Below, piece after piece: positions 35,824 through 45,906 of a stretch of 64,000 nucleotides of DNA (positions are counted from its first letter, which is position 1; each line of letters begins with the position of its first letter). Where the stretch lies: NCBI GenBank assembly GCA_030549335.1, contig CM060188.1, forward strand, positions 44,729,696 to 44,793,695, given 5' to 3'. The notes under the pieces are model-generated. The model ran no database searches and had not been told where the DNA came from. It was given only the letters and a program-made list of their open reading frames with translations. This stretch comes from Pontederia crassipes (Eukaryota > Streptophyta > Magnoliopsida > Commelinales > Pontederiaceae). A program made the position numbers and the translations under genes.

Positions 35824-36330
35824 GGTGACAATTGCTCCACCACCGAGGGGGCACATAGTCGGATCGTCACATAGTAGACGGTCCATCGATGGATCATCTC
35901 GATTGCATGACGACGATCGAAATGTCTCCCCAGGTTATTTTTTTGTGTATTTAATAAATTTAAATACATACAAATATTTTAACTATTTTTTAATGGTGAT
36001 AGTTGTTCCACTGCCGACAGGGCATATAGTCGGATCGTCGCATAATAGGCTTTGGTGGATCATCTCGATTGCATGACGCCAATCGACATATCACCCCAAG
36101 TTATTTTTTTGTGTATTTAATAAATTTAAATACATGCAAATATTTTAACTCTTTTTTATGGTGACAATTGTTATGCCTCTGCCGAGACTGATGGACGTTT
36201 CTTCACATTCCAACATCCATTCCACATGACCATGTGATGATGACCGACATATTATGCTAGGTAATATATTTATTAGTCTTTTATTTATATTTATCATGTA
36301 ATTACATTAATCATTTCTTATTTTAATGAT
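35824..36330 (+). repeat. Tandem exon-plus-intron units in the CACTA second gene
   Basis: Units start with GGTGACAATTGCTCC (35824), GGTGATAGTTGTTCC (35995) and GGTGACAATTGTTAT (36160), spaced 171 and 165 bp. Each has a short exon-like part (APPPRGHIVGSSHS in unit 1, PLPTGHIVGSSHN in unit 2) and an AT-rich intron-like part with TTTTTTTGTGTATTTAATAA. A fourth, weaker unit starts near 36327. The second element has the same series at 51574, 51754 and 51925. Confidence 0.7.
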
Positions 36331-36619
36331 GTCAGTTGCAACGTTATCGATGAGACACACAGTTGGATTGTCACATTCATATATGAACTATCATTAGATT
36401 AATTTTGTATTACACTAATGATTTGTTCTATACTAGGACCCGTTGATCATATCGGACCCTCTCATCCTACCCGGGCTGCAATGGATGATGATTCCTCTTC
36501 AGCAAAAGAAGAGGAATTTCACGATAGTGGGGTGGTCACCGTCAACAATAATACTCAATCGTAAGTTTAATAAGTTCTATAATTTTTTTATAGTTTTTCT
36601 TATAAATACAAAATTAATC

Positions 36620-37210
36620 CACTTTCATACCTGCTTCTACCGTGCGGGATGTTGATGCTCTTGTCCTTTTCCACTTGCGGGAAGGAGCAAGATCATGGAA
36701 AGATGTTTCATTCAAGTGCGAAATGATATCTTTCTGTCATTTACTGTATGATCCTTTTTTGCATTAGATAATTTGTTTTATATTATTTTTAAATTACTAA
36801 CATCTATAATATTTTTTAGGAGGTAAATTAGTTTTATCCAGATCTTAATTTGGGGATGATTCGGAGAGCTTTTGAGGAGGTGGCTACGAAACATCTCAAA
36901 AACCAGTTATATAAACTTCGCAAAGTCATTACATCTGCCGCCCTCAGTTTGGAGCATGACATACAAAGATGATTGAGGCATATTAAGCACTAAGTTTGGG
37001 AGTCGTTATCTAAGAAGTTGTAAGTTTACATTTGAATTGTTGTTATTAAATTTATAATTTTACAAATTCTAAGTATTTGATGTTGATACGGGATGGATGA
37101 AGAATGATAAAGAAAGTCTCCAAAGGCAAAAGTTAATACACTTTCAAAACCCAAGGCACACATCCACATAGGCGGGTCGAATTGATTTGACGAGCATCGA
37201 TGAAGCATGG
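36620..37210 (+). pseudogene. CACTA second-gene transposase (Transposase_24-like), broken
   Basis: Separated segments read TVRDVDALVLFHLREGARSW (about 36637), then after an intron-like AT stretch FYPDLNLGMIRRAFEEVATK, HLKNQLYKLRKVI, LSLEHDIQR and VWESLSKK (36834-37022). After another, LQRQKLIHFQNPRHTS and IDLTSIDEAW follow (37113-37210). This is the arrangement of the plant Ptta/En/Spm second-gene protein (Transposase_24), thought to bind the subterminal arrays. Stops and frame changes are present, and some gaps may be real introns. Confidence 0.65.
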
Positions 37211-37619
37211 TAATGTAGATAAAAAATGGAATAATCAAACTTTTATCTTATACTTATTTTATAAAATTTAAAACTTTTATTATAGGAGGAAAACAAGGTG
37301 ATCCAGACTGTGCTCCGGCCGCAGAATCAATTCCCATGAGGCAAAGAACTGAGTACGTCGTCATCGAATGTGAGGAATGACAATAACAATGATAACAATT
37401 TAGAATAGAAACTTTTGTATCATATATATTTCATATGATTTTGTTACGATGTGTGATATCATTTTGTTATCTTATTAACACTTCTGTGATGGTTATTAGT
37501 ACTACTCTTTATTATTATAGTTTTCAGTGTGAAGTATGCATTATATATATGAATTATACAATTTGTATAGTGTGGGAAGGGTACAATATAGCTAGAATGA
37601 GGTAAAATTATCAGAAATT

Positions 37620-38183
37620 AGTGTCACTTTAGCGTCGCATTAGCGACGCCAAGAGGTTTGGTGCTATTTAAAATATATCGTAATTGGCGTCATGTTAGCA
37701 CCAACTTAGCATTAGAAAAATCAGTGTCACTTTAGCATCTTAGTAGAGACGCAACATGACATCACATTGGCGCTACCTTAGCGTCGAGATAGCATCGCAT
37801 GTTAGCATCAACATAGCATCGCAGTATGTTGCGTCTCCTTAGCATCCAAGTAGTGTCACAGGAAGCATAACCTTAGCGCCAACTTAGCGTCGTAATAGCA
37901 TAGCGTGTTTTAGCACCATCTTAGCATCGGGTTAGCAATGCACATAGGCTCCCCGCGATGACACTTTCCACGTTATGATAATGTCGTAATAGCGTTAACA
38001 TGTGGCGCTAGAAGCATCGCCTTTGTCCTTGATGCCATTGCGATGCTAATAGTTATAGAACATTGGCATCTTCCTTTTGTGACGTCATATCGACGCTAAT
38101 GTGTGGCTATTTATTTTAGCCAGGCTTTAGCATCGAGTTATTGACATTTGCTTGCGTTGCAAATCGACAGATTTCTTGTACTG
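37620..38183 (+). repeat. 3' subterminal TAGCGTC array of the CACTA element
   Basis: Dense TTAGCGTCGCATTAGCGACG-like repeats, mostly in TAGCGTC or TAGCATC form on the plus strand, run to the terminus. They mirror the GACGCTA forms of the 5' array and are the likely binding sites for the element's own co-factor. Confidence 0.75.
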
Positions 38184-39405
38184 ACACTTCATGTACATCC
38201 AAGTTTAACCATATTTGTGATACTACACATGCTGGAGCTATTTTCAATCGGCTCTTTGTGATCCGGCTTAACTAGCTTGTATTGATTAGATTAAAGTACT
38301 CAACCCAAAGACATAATAGGTGTCCTTCAGCTTCATAATACCAGTACCAGCCCATGTTAAAGTAAATCAAAACATGCATTCGCTGACCAAACTTAAATAG
38401 CATGCTGGTGTGCCTTCCACACACACACACCATGTTGGTGTTCATCTTTGAAGTAGATACGGTGGAGATATTTAGTTTGATTACAAAGTTTTACCACCTT
38501 TAGTTAATTAGAGGACTGACTAGATATATAATTATGACAGTGCTTCAGTTAAAAATTCAACTCTATTAGTTCATCGTTTCAGTTAAAAATTATGGCGTTT
38601 CAATACAATTGTTCATCCTTGTGAGTCATGACAGTATTCTACAACCTGTCCACTATGGATTGAATGCCGCGATAAAATTGTTTGGTACATCAATTTGATT
38701 TACTAATGTTGTTGTGGCATGTAGCTTAGTTGAGTAGTTGTGGCCTTCTCAGAATTAAGAGTTTCTTTGTTAACCATACAGATTCAACCACGTATGATTT
38801 TTTTTTCTTTTGTGGCAGGTATTGAGTATTGACTGCACGCGGTGTTTGGTTGGGATCAACTATAACTTGGTTGCACTTTCATCCATTCGAGGTAATTGGT
38901 CAACTTCTACTTCTTCTCTGTGAGCTCATTTTTATGATTCCTCAATATATAGTTATTCACACAACAGTTTCTACAGTTGCATGATATCTCTACTTTTGTG
39001 ATTTTGGAACTGTACATAACGTTCATTTTCTGTAAGGTGCCAACACATACGCGTTCTATAATTTTCTGACACTGCGCATGAACTTTCCAATTTATTTGTT
39101 TCATATCTTCCAAATTGTAATTCTATATAAATTTTGAAACTTTCTGAAATAACTAGCCACATCTGCATTCCTAGAATTGTTACTGTATACATGTCATTAT
39201 GCTGGCTTATGACCTAATGAGAGCTGGCTCATTGTCCAAGAACACTTGCATTAATATTGTTGTACACATCATTATTGAAAATCTTCTACATTGGTAATGT
39301 GGAAGAACAAGAAGTCGAGAGAAGGGCCTGTTTTATACTACATTATTTTCAGTAGGATGTTTTACAACATATTTCATGTCAAGAATCCATCATTTAGACG
39401 TGGCA
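38184..39405. other. Intergenic DNA between CACTA element and gypsy insertion
   Basis: No gene recognised. This is the left flank of the gypsy insertion site. Together with 50001-50690 it formed one continuous sequence before insertion. Confidence 0.5.
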
Positions 39406-39410
39406 ATTAA

Positions 39411-41923
39411 TATAACGGATGCATTTTTTTTCATAAGAAAAAGAATTCAAAAATCAATGACAAATCAAAGCAATAAAAGGAAATCAATACAATTAATGGA
39501 AATCAACTTGAAAATTGATTGGGAATTCAAAACGAATCGAATTAAAAAAAAAGGAAACAAGAAGAAAAGAAACGGTCGACAGGGGAGGAATTTCCTCCCC
39601 GAGGAATTTCCTCCCCTGATTCCGTTCGAAATCGGCCGGCCACCCTGGCCGGCCGATCCTATAAAGAGAGGACGCGAGGGCGACCTCGCGCCCCCTTGGA
39701 TCTCAGCCGACAGCAGCCGCCTCTTCTTCTTTTTCTTCTTCCTCCGAACCGGTGACCGGCAGCCTACGTACGCGCAGAGCAAAGTGTGACTTCGACGACG
39801 ATTGATCGGACAATCCTTCGACGTGCAGTGACCACCCTCGACATGCACGGAGACCAGGCGCACCTTTCGCACCATCCAGGGATGACTGGCGATGACCGGA
39901 CGAGGCACAAGAACGTAGGCAACTATAAAATGCGAAAACAGAGGTACTCTAGCCGTTTAAATCCCTAGACGAAGAAATATGGATTGTTTGATGCAAAGAG
40001 TTATACTATTATGATCCCTAGAGTATTACCTGCAAGTTTTGTATTCATGTCGTGCTCGTTTAACGACCGGAAGGCCGTCGGAATTAATGGAAAAGTTCGA
40101 CGGCCCTATTTTATCGAGAGGACTGGTCGACCGATTTCAGAAACGGTCGACTGATCCCTACTAAGAACTCGTCGGAGTTCTGATCTATCGTCGACCGGCC
40201 ACGTAGGGCGGTCGACTGACCGATCTGTCGTCAGACAGATCTAGTCCTGAAATCGGTTGACCGATTCAACGAACGGACGACCGATCCATCGCGCAATGCG
40301 CTTCTCGTTAATCTTACGACCGGTCGATCGATCACCAGAACGGTCGACCGATCTTGTAGAGTAATCGGTCGACCGGATCATAGGCACGGTCGACCGATCC
40401 ACACTCACCTGACTGTCGATCAATCCAAGAGGACCGATCGACCGGTATTCCAGAACGATCGATCGACCCCACAACGGACGGTCGACCGGTTCAAATCCGT
40501 CAAATTGGCTCAGCTGAACATAGAATAACGGTCGACCGGTCCAGAAATGGTCGACCGATTCCGACAGTGAATCTAAGTCTAATTTTAAATCAAAATCTGA
40601 GACTCTAATCAATTCACCTATATTGATTGAGTCCTATTGTATAGAGATTTATCTCCCAGTTGAGTCCTGAATCATAGATGTCATGATAATCAAAGATAAA
40701 TAATTTAAAGATAAAGATATGGGATTGCTATGTGTCGCCCCCATTGTTAAAGCAAAGATTAAAGTTAAAGCAGAGGAGGGATAGGTAGTTAGCTGAGGGA
40801 ACAGCGAAGCTACTGTCTTCAATGACCACTATTCTTGAGATTTCAGGTCTTCTCCTACCTGTATCTCGAATGAAGGGTGATGCAAAGGTCACACTCCTTC
40901 CCCCAAAGTTTATTGTATTGTGCCAGAGGGACATGTAGCTAGCTGAGGAGACAGTGAACCTACAGATTTCTTAATTGACCACTGTTCTTGGATTGTAGGA
41001 ATTCTTCCCCCTACCTTCCGAACCGGGTGAGGTCTTAACACCCACCCCTTTTCTCTTTTGGGCTAACTGGCTTCAGAGATTCAGAGAGGCACCCCTGGCA
41101 TCCCAACCTAATAAAGTCGAGCTCGCATAGGACAACTAACTTTAAGGATAGTGTAGTAATGTAAAAGACGTAGTGCAACTCACAGTAGAGTAATGTAATG
41201 TAAAACAATGTAAAACAGAGTATTGTAAAGTAAAGTAATACAAGACAGAGCACTATAATGTAAAGCAACGTAAAGCAAAGTACCGTAAAGTCAAGCATAG
41301 AGTATAGTAGAGTAAAGTGCAGTATAGTAAAGAATAAAGCATGGACATTGATATTGTCAGAGGTTGTTACATTGATTTCATATTTATCATTGATCCTTAT
41401 TTTACCGTCTATTTGCTATTGTACTGGACTTTTTGCTCATGGATATTCTATTCCCCTGCAATGAGATTTTGCAGGTGAGAATGCTAACTGATGAGGATGG
41501 AGGGCACAGAGCTTGGAGAATGCTGCACATGACTGACACATTACTTAAAGTTTCCCTTGCTATATTTCTTTCAAGTTATAATTGGTTTAGAGATATTATG
41601 TTATTCTGCTCATCGAACTTCTCTTCCGCATGTTGAACTTGATGCATTTTCGTACTTCCTTATAAACTACGTTAACCACTTTTCGCCTGATGTTTAACGT
41701 TTGAATTTCCGCATATTAGACTACATATGTTATCAACTGTTTCTTGACATTCCACCGTTTGATCTTCCACATTAAAGTCTTTGATTATATTTTCCTATTA
41801 TATTAGTGCCACGTATGCTATTTTGTTGAATGGTCATGGTCAATAGTGTAGTAGATAGTATAGCGCTCCCGGTATCAACCTGACTGCCTACATGGCAGGA
41901 GAGGCGATTTTGGGGGTGTTACA
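39411..41923 (+). repeat. 5' LTR of the gypsy element
   Basis: Starts TATAACGGATGC (the canonical TG is TA here; the 3' LTR has TGTAACGGATGC) and ends GGGGGTGTTACA. It contains a TATA box at 39660, a GTCGAC-rich block (40120-40560) and GTAAAG-type repeats (41150-41335). Frames readable inside it are shadows. Confidence 0.95.
39660..39666 (+). promoter_or_regulatory. TATA box in the 5' LTR
   Basis: TATAAAG preceded by GATCC and followed by a purine-rich leader. The same box lies at 47786-47792 in the 3' LTR. Probable start of retroelement transcription. Confidence 0.55.
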
Positions 41924-41926
41924 GTT

Positions 41927-41939
41927 TGGTATCAGAGCC
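41927..41939 (+). other. Primer-binding site, tRNA-Met
   Basis: TGGTATCAGAGCC, complementary to the 3' end of initiator tRNA-Met, lies three bases after the 5' LTR. Confidence 0.9.
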
Positions 41940-42127
41940 TAAGTTCTTGGCTCCCTCAATGATCATGGTAGAGTAGATGTTCATGCATAGTATTTTATTG
42001 CTCATATTGTTTCATAGTAAAGTCATGTGTAAGCTTCTCAAGCATCTGTGGCTCCACTCCTCAAGTAAGTAATGAGTATATTCTTATGTGAATTATACTT
42101 ATGTTATCGGGTTAACTTATTTTATAG

Positions 42128-42646
42128 ATGCCTCCACGTCGCATGGTAACCAGAGTTGTACGAAGAGGTAGGGGTCATATAGTTAGGACAAGTACATGCC
42201 CATTAGATCCTCTTATTCTGGGCGTGGAATACGCACCAGGACGTGAAGATAAGTACTTAACTCCACCACAGCCTACTCCAGAGGAACGGGCGTATTCGTA
42301 TTTAGAAAGCATGGGAAGTAATGATTCTGATTCTGAGTCACTCTCCCCGAGCCATTACTTCTCCACTGAGACACGCGAAGAGATGAATCAAAGGTGGTAC
42401 TTGCAGACTAGAGGAGGACGTATTAGCAATTCCATATATATATCTTCAGATGATGAAGAAGAAGTTCCTGCACCACCAATGGAATTAGAGTTCAGAGACC
42501 CAAGTTCTATCAGCCAGACAGATCCAGAGGAATGCTATGGGATCTGCTATCAAGTGGGACACATTGATGATGAGTGCCCTAATCCTCCGAAGCAAAAGAA
42601 GAACCCTAGGAATGAACCCGGGGAACCTTCTAGGCGTAGTGATTAG
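42128..42646 (+). CDS. Small retroelement ORF with a CCHC-like knuckle
   Basis: 172 residues, intact. It begins MPPRRMVTRVVRRGRGHIVR (basic N-terminus), has an acidic Ser/Asp-rich centre (about residues 56-122), then CYGICYQVGHIDDECP, a Cys-x3-Cys-x4-His-x4-Cys pattern (one residue longer than the usual zinc knuckle), and a basic tail. It lies before gag in a different frame, and its ATG follows TTTTATAG, which looks like a splice acceptor. It could be an accessory protein or a separated gag N-terminal piece. No function is established. Confidence 0.6.
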   Translation: MPPRRMVTRVVRRGRGHIVRTSTCPLDPLILGVEYAPGREDKYLTPPQPTPEERAYSYLESMGSNDSDSESLSPSHYFSTETREEMNQRWYLQTRGGRISNSIYISSDDEEEVPAPPMELEFRDPSSISQTDPEECYGICYQVGHIDDECPNPPKQKKNPRNEPGEPSRRSD

Positions 42647-42854
42647 TGCTTGATATTTTTTATTTTATGTGAAGGCATTAGTGTGCCTTTGAAAAATATT
42701 TATCTTTTTGCTTTGACTAACGCATATGGTGATACTAATTTTTCTTAAGCAGATATTGAGCCGTAAGGTCTCAATTTTTATCTAAAGTTTTATGCTGATT
42801 AAGGATTTTTGAATATACGTGCTTTTCTCAATTATTATTATGATCTTTTTATAG

Positions 42855-43975
42855 ATGTCATTGCAAAGAAGAGAACAGGTCTCTACCAGTGAGACCGAGA
42901 CTTACAATGAAGGGGAGACCCCATTTATTCTCTCACCTCCATCATACCCACCTCCACTTCCACCTTCTCCTCCTCCACCAGGACCACCAGCCCAGCAAGG
43001 ACGTCAAGTCCCTTCTATTTGTACGCTACAAGACTTTTGGAGGTCAAAACCTCCAATGTTTAATGGAGAAGGAGGCATTGTAGTGGCAGAGCAGTGGATT
43101 GAGGCAATAGATGACAAATTCGATATACTTGACGTTCCCGAAAATAAGAAAGTGTTGTTCGCTGGAGACACTCTTCAGAAAGACGCTAAGGAGTGGTGGA
43201 AGGCAAGGAAGGTCACTAGTTTTCCTGAAGTAAGAATTGTTGCTTGGGAAGACTTCCGTAAGGCATTCGAGACGCGGTATTTTCCTAAGTTCCAAAGGAA
43301 CCTGAAACAGAAGGAGTTTCTGGACCTAGTGCAAGGGACCATGATAGTAGATCAGTACATGACAAAGTTTGTCAGACTGAAGAAGTACTCCAGGTTGACC
43401 ATGGATGAACATGATGTGACGAAGCGCTTTGTGGACGGACTGAGCCCCACCTTGAGATCTCATACAAGATCTGGAATTGCAGAACTTTAGAGGACGCCAT
43501 CACTTTGGCTACTCTGACTGAGAAGGACCATCAAGACCTGCAAAAAGCTCAGAAGACCCAACATACTGTAGGGTAGAGTTCCCAGCACCAGCCATAACAA
43601 TTTAGGGAGAACAACCGTCAACACCATCAACGGAATAATCGGCCACGTCCTTACCCAGTGCCCCAATAGTACAACCATCCTCAACAGCAACAACCCTACC
43701 ATCCTCCACAACAAGCTCCTCCACCACAGCAGTAGCAACCGCAACAACAACAACAGAACCCAAGGCCCTTCAGCAGGCGCAGAGGCGCCCAGCTCAACAA
43801 CAGAGGCAACAGCCTCCTAGAGCCCCACAGGCAGCACCCGCACAAGGTGAGCGAGTTTTATGTAATACTTGTGGTAGGACCCATGCAGGGGAATGCCACA
43901 TGAAATCTGGAGCATGTTACTGTGGTGGAATGGGCCACTATGCAGGGAATTGCCCTAAACGTGGGTAGCAACAGT
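42855..43975 (+). pseudogene. gag: gag (capsid and nucleocapsid), broken
   Basis: Open to 43490. A Pro-rich N-terminus is followed by the retrotransposon gag domain (FWRSKPPMFNGEGG, AEQWIEAIDDKF, AKEWWKARK, WEDFRKAFETRYFP, QKEFLDLVQGTM and YMTKFVRLKKYS). After the TAG at 43488-43490 the frame shifts into DAITLATLTEKDHQDLQKAQ and a Gln/Pro-rich stretch with stops. Nucleocapsid knuckles follow near 43863-43965 (CNTCGRTHAGECH, then ACYCGGMGHYAGNC, which lacks one residue between its first two Cys). The ATG immediately follows TTTTTATAG. Confidence 0.85.
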
Positions 43976-44040
43976 TAGTACAAAGGAGATTTTTCAATCT
44001 GGAAGAAGATACCCCACAGAATGACGCTGAGGTCATTCGA

Positions 44041-44650
44041 GGTACGTTATCCGTAGCCAAGTTACCTACCACAGTATTGTTTGATTCTGGTGCTTCTCAT
44101 TCATTTATATCTGAAGAATGTGCCAAGATATTAGGATTAACTGCAGTGAACCTAGAACATAAAATGAACATCTTGACCCCACAAGGGACATTGATTACTA
44201 CCAAATATTTCCTTAGTGTACCCATAGAGATAGAGAAAAAAAAAAAATTCTACAAACCTTATCATCATCCCTATGAGAGATTATGATATTATTTTGGGCA
44301 TGGATTGGTTAACCTCGCATGATGCTTCTATTTTGTGCAAGCAAAAGAAAGTGATTATTGGTATACAGAGTACAGATAAAGTTATAGTCCGAGACATTGC
44401 ACAGAAAGACTCAAAGATAATAGTGTCTGCCAAGAAGGCGCACAAACTACTCCAAAAAGGATGTAGAGGTTATCTAGCTAGCATTACCAAAGTAGCAGAA
44501 CCAACCAAGACCCCTCAAGATATAGAAGTTGTGAGGATATTCCCTGATGTATTTCTTGATGATGTTAGTGGTCTACCGCCCAGAAGGGAGATAGACTTTC
44601 ATATCGAAGTGCACCCGGCACAACACCAATCTCCAAAGCTCTTTATCGCA
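44041..44650 (+). pseudogene. Aspartic protease region, frameshifted
   Basis: TVLFDSGASHSFISEECAKI carries the catalytic DSGA motif (about 44080). The frame is lost at a 12-A run (44236-44247) and continues in the next frame as MRDYDIILGMDWLTSHDA, the conserved second half. A linker leads to [20 protein letters not shown], the start of the RT domain. The A-run could be replication slippage or a programmed site; slippage is more likely since other breaks occur. Confidence 0.85.
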
Positions 44651-45906
44651 TGGCCCCAGCAGAGATGAAAGAATTGAAGGACCAAATTCAAGAATTACTA
44701 GACAAAGGCTTTATTAGACCTAGTGTCTCACCATGGGGTGCTCCAGTCCTTTTTGTCAAAAAGAAGGATGGATCGTTGAGACTTTGTATTGACTACAGGA
44801 TGTTGAACAAAGTCATCATTAAAAACAAGTACTCACTCCCTCGCATTGACGACCTGTTTGATCAACTGTTCAAAGCGAAGGTGTTCTCCAAGATCTATCT
44901 GAGGAGCGGATATCACCAATTAAGAGTAGCAGAAGAAGACAAGACAGCCTTCAGGTCACGGTATGGACATTACGAGTTCCTTGTAATGCCGTTTGGGCTA
45001 ACAAATGCCCCGGCAGCATTCATGGACCTCATGAATTGAACTTTTCACGAACACCTGGATAAGTTCATATTTGTCTTCGTTGACGACATCTTCATCTACT
45101 CACCAAGCATAGAGCAGCACAAGGAACATCTGAGGATAGTGTTGGAAACTTTGCGAGCAAAGAAGTATGCAAAGTTTTCCAAATGTAAATTTTGACTAGA
45201 ACAGATGATGTTTCTAGGCCATATTATCTCCAAGGATGGGATTGCAGTGGATCCAGCAAAAGTGGAAGCAATGTCCAACTGGACACAACCAAAGAATGTC
45301 TTCGAGATCAGGAGCTTCCTTGGTTTAGCAGGCTATTACAGACGCTTCATCAAAGATTTTTTCAGAATTGCATTGCCACTGACCAAACTCACAAGGAAAG
45401 GAGAAAAGTTTATTTGGTCGCCCAAGTGTGAAGGAAGTTTTCAAGAGTTAAAGAAGTGGCTCACTTCAGCACCAATCCTGACGTTATCATCGGGCAACGG
45501 TGGTTACATAATTTACAGTGATGCAAGTGGTACAGGATTGGGGTGTGTACTGATGCAACACGGGAAAGTAGTGGCATATGCATGCAAACAGCTGAAGAAA
45601 CATGAGGTCAATTATCCAACTCATGACCTCGAATTGGCAGCAGTAGTGTTCGCCTTCAAGCTTTGGCGACATTACTTATATGAAGAGGAATTTGTGGTCT
45701 ACACAAATCACAAGAGTTTGAAATATGTCTTTACCCAAAAGGAGTTGAATATGCGTCAGAGAAGATGGATGGAGTTCCTAAAAGATTATGAGTTTGCTAT
45801 CAACTACCACCCAAGCAAAGCAAACTCAGTGGCAAATGCACTCAGTCAAAAGTGGGAAGGATCTGTAGCCTTCATAAGACTTCGACAATTTGAAATGATG
45901 GAATAA
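44560..45906 (+). pseudogene. pol: Reverse transcriptase and RNase H, broken
   Basis: The RT runs from LPPRREIDF through [46 protein letters not shown] and [15 protein letters not shown] to the catalytic box FVDDIFIYS (YVDD-type with Phe). A TGA at 45037-45039 and another at 45193-45195 interrupt it. From 45205 the frame is open for 233 residues: connection domain [15 protein letters not shown], then RNase H with [13 protein letters not shown] (Asp) and [15 protein letters not shown] (Glu). At [11 protein letters not shown] an Asn replaces the usual catalytic Asp. Both the stops and this change inactivate it. Confidence 0.9.

Larger units (their letters stand above)
30233..38183 (+). mobile_element. 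CACTA (En/Spm-type) transposon, near-complete, non-autonomous
   Basis: Left end CACTACAACAAAACTGCC (30233); right end, in reverse, CAGTACAAGAAATCTGTC (38183). Both run into GCGACGCAA or AACGCAA, so they form imperfect terminal inverted repeats. Candidate 3-bp target sites are ATA and ACA (one mismatch). Both ends carry dense GCGTC/GACGC subterminal arrays (30250-30790 and 37620-38170), where the transposase co-factor binds in En/Spm. Inside lie AT-rich microsatellites, a Pro-rich block (34380-34830), a DUF4216-like TPase C-terminus (35071-35547) and a Transposase_24-like second gene (36620-37210). The catalytic tnp2 core is absent and the frames are broken. Confidence 0.8.

Noticed and set aside
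39376..39908. Overlapping open frames of 137 and 147 residues in the LTR
   Set aside because: Both lie in the LTR, include the TATA box, and have frame-disrupted counterparts in the other LTR.
40241..40612. Open frame rich in VDRST-like repeats
   Set aside because: Translation of the GTCGAC-rich LTR block; not conserved as a frame in the 3' LTR.
41035..41298. Leu/Tyr/Thr-rich hydrophobic frames in both LTRs
   Set aside because: Translation of the GTAAAG-type repeats on the opposite strand.
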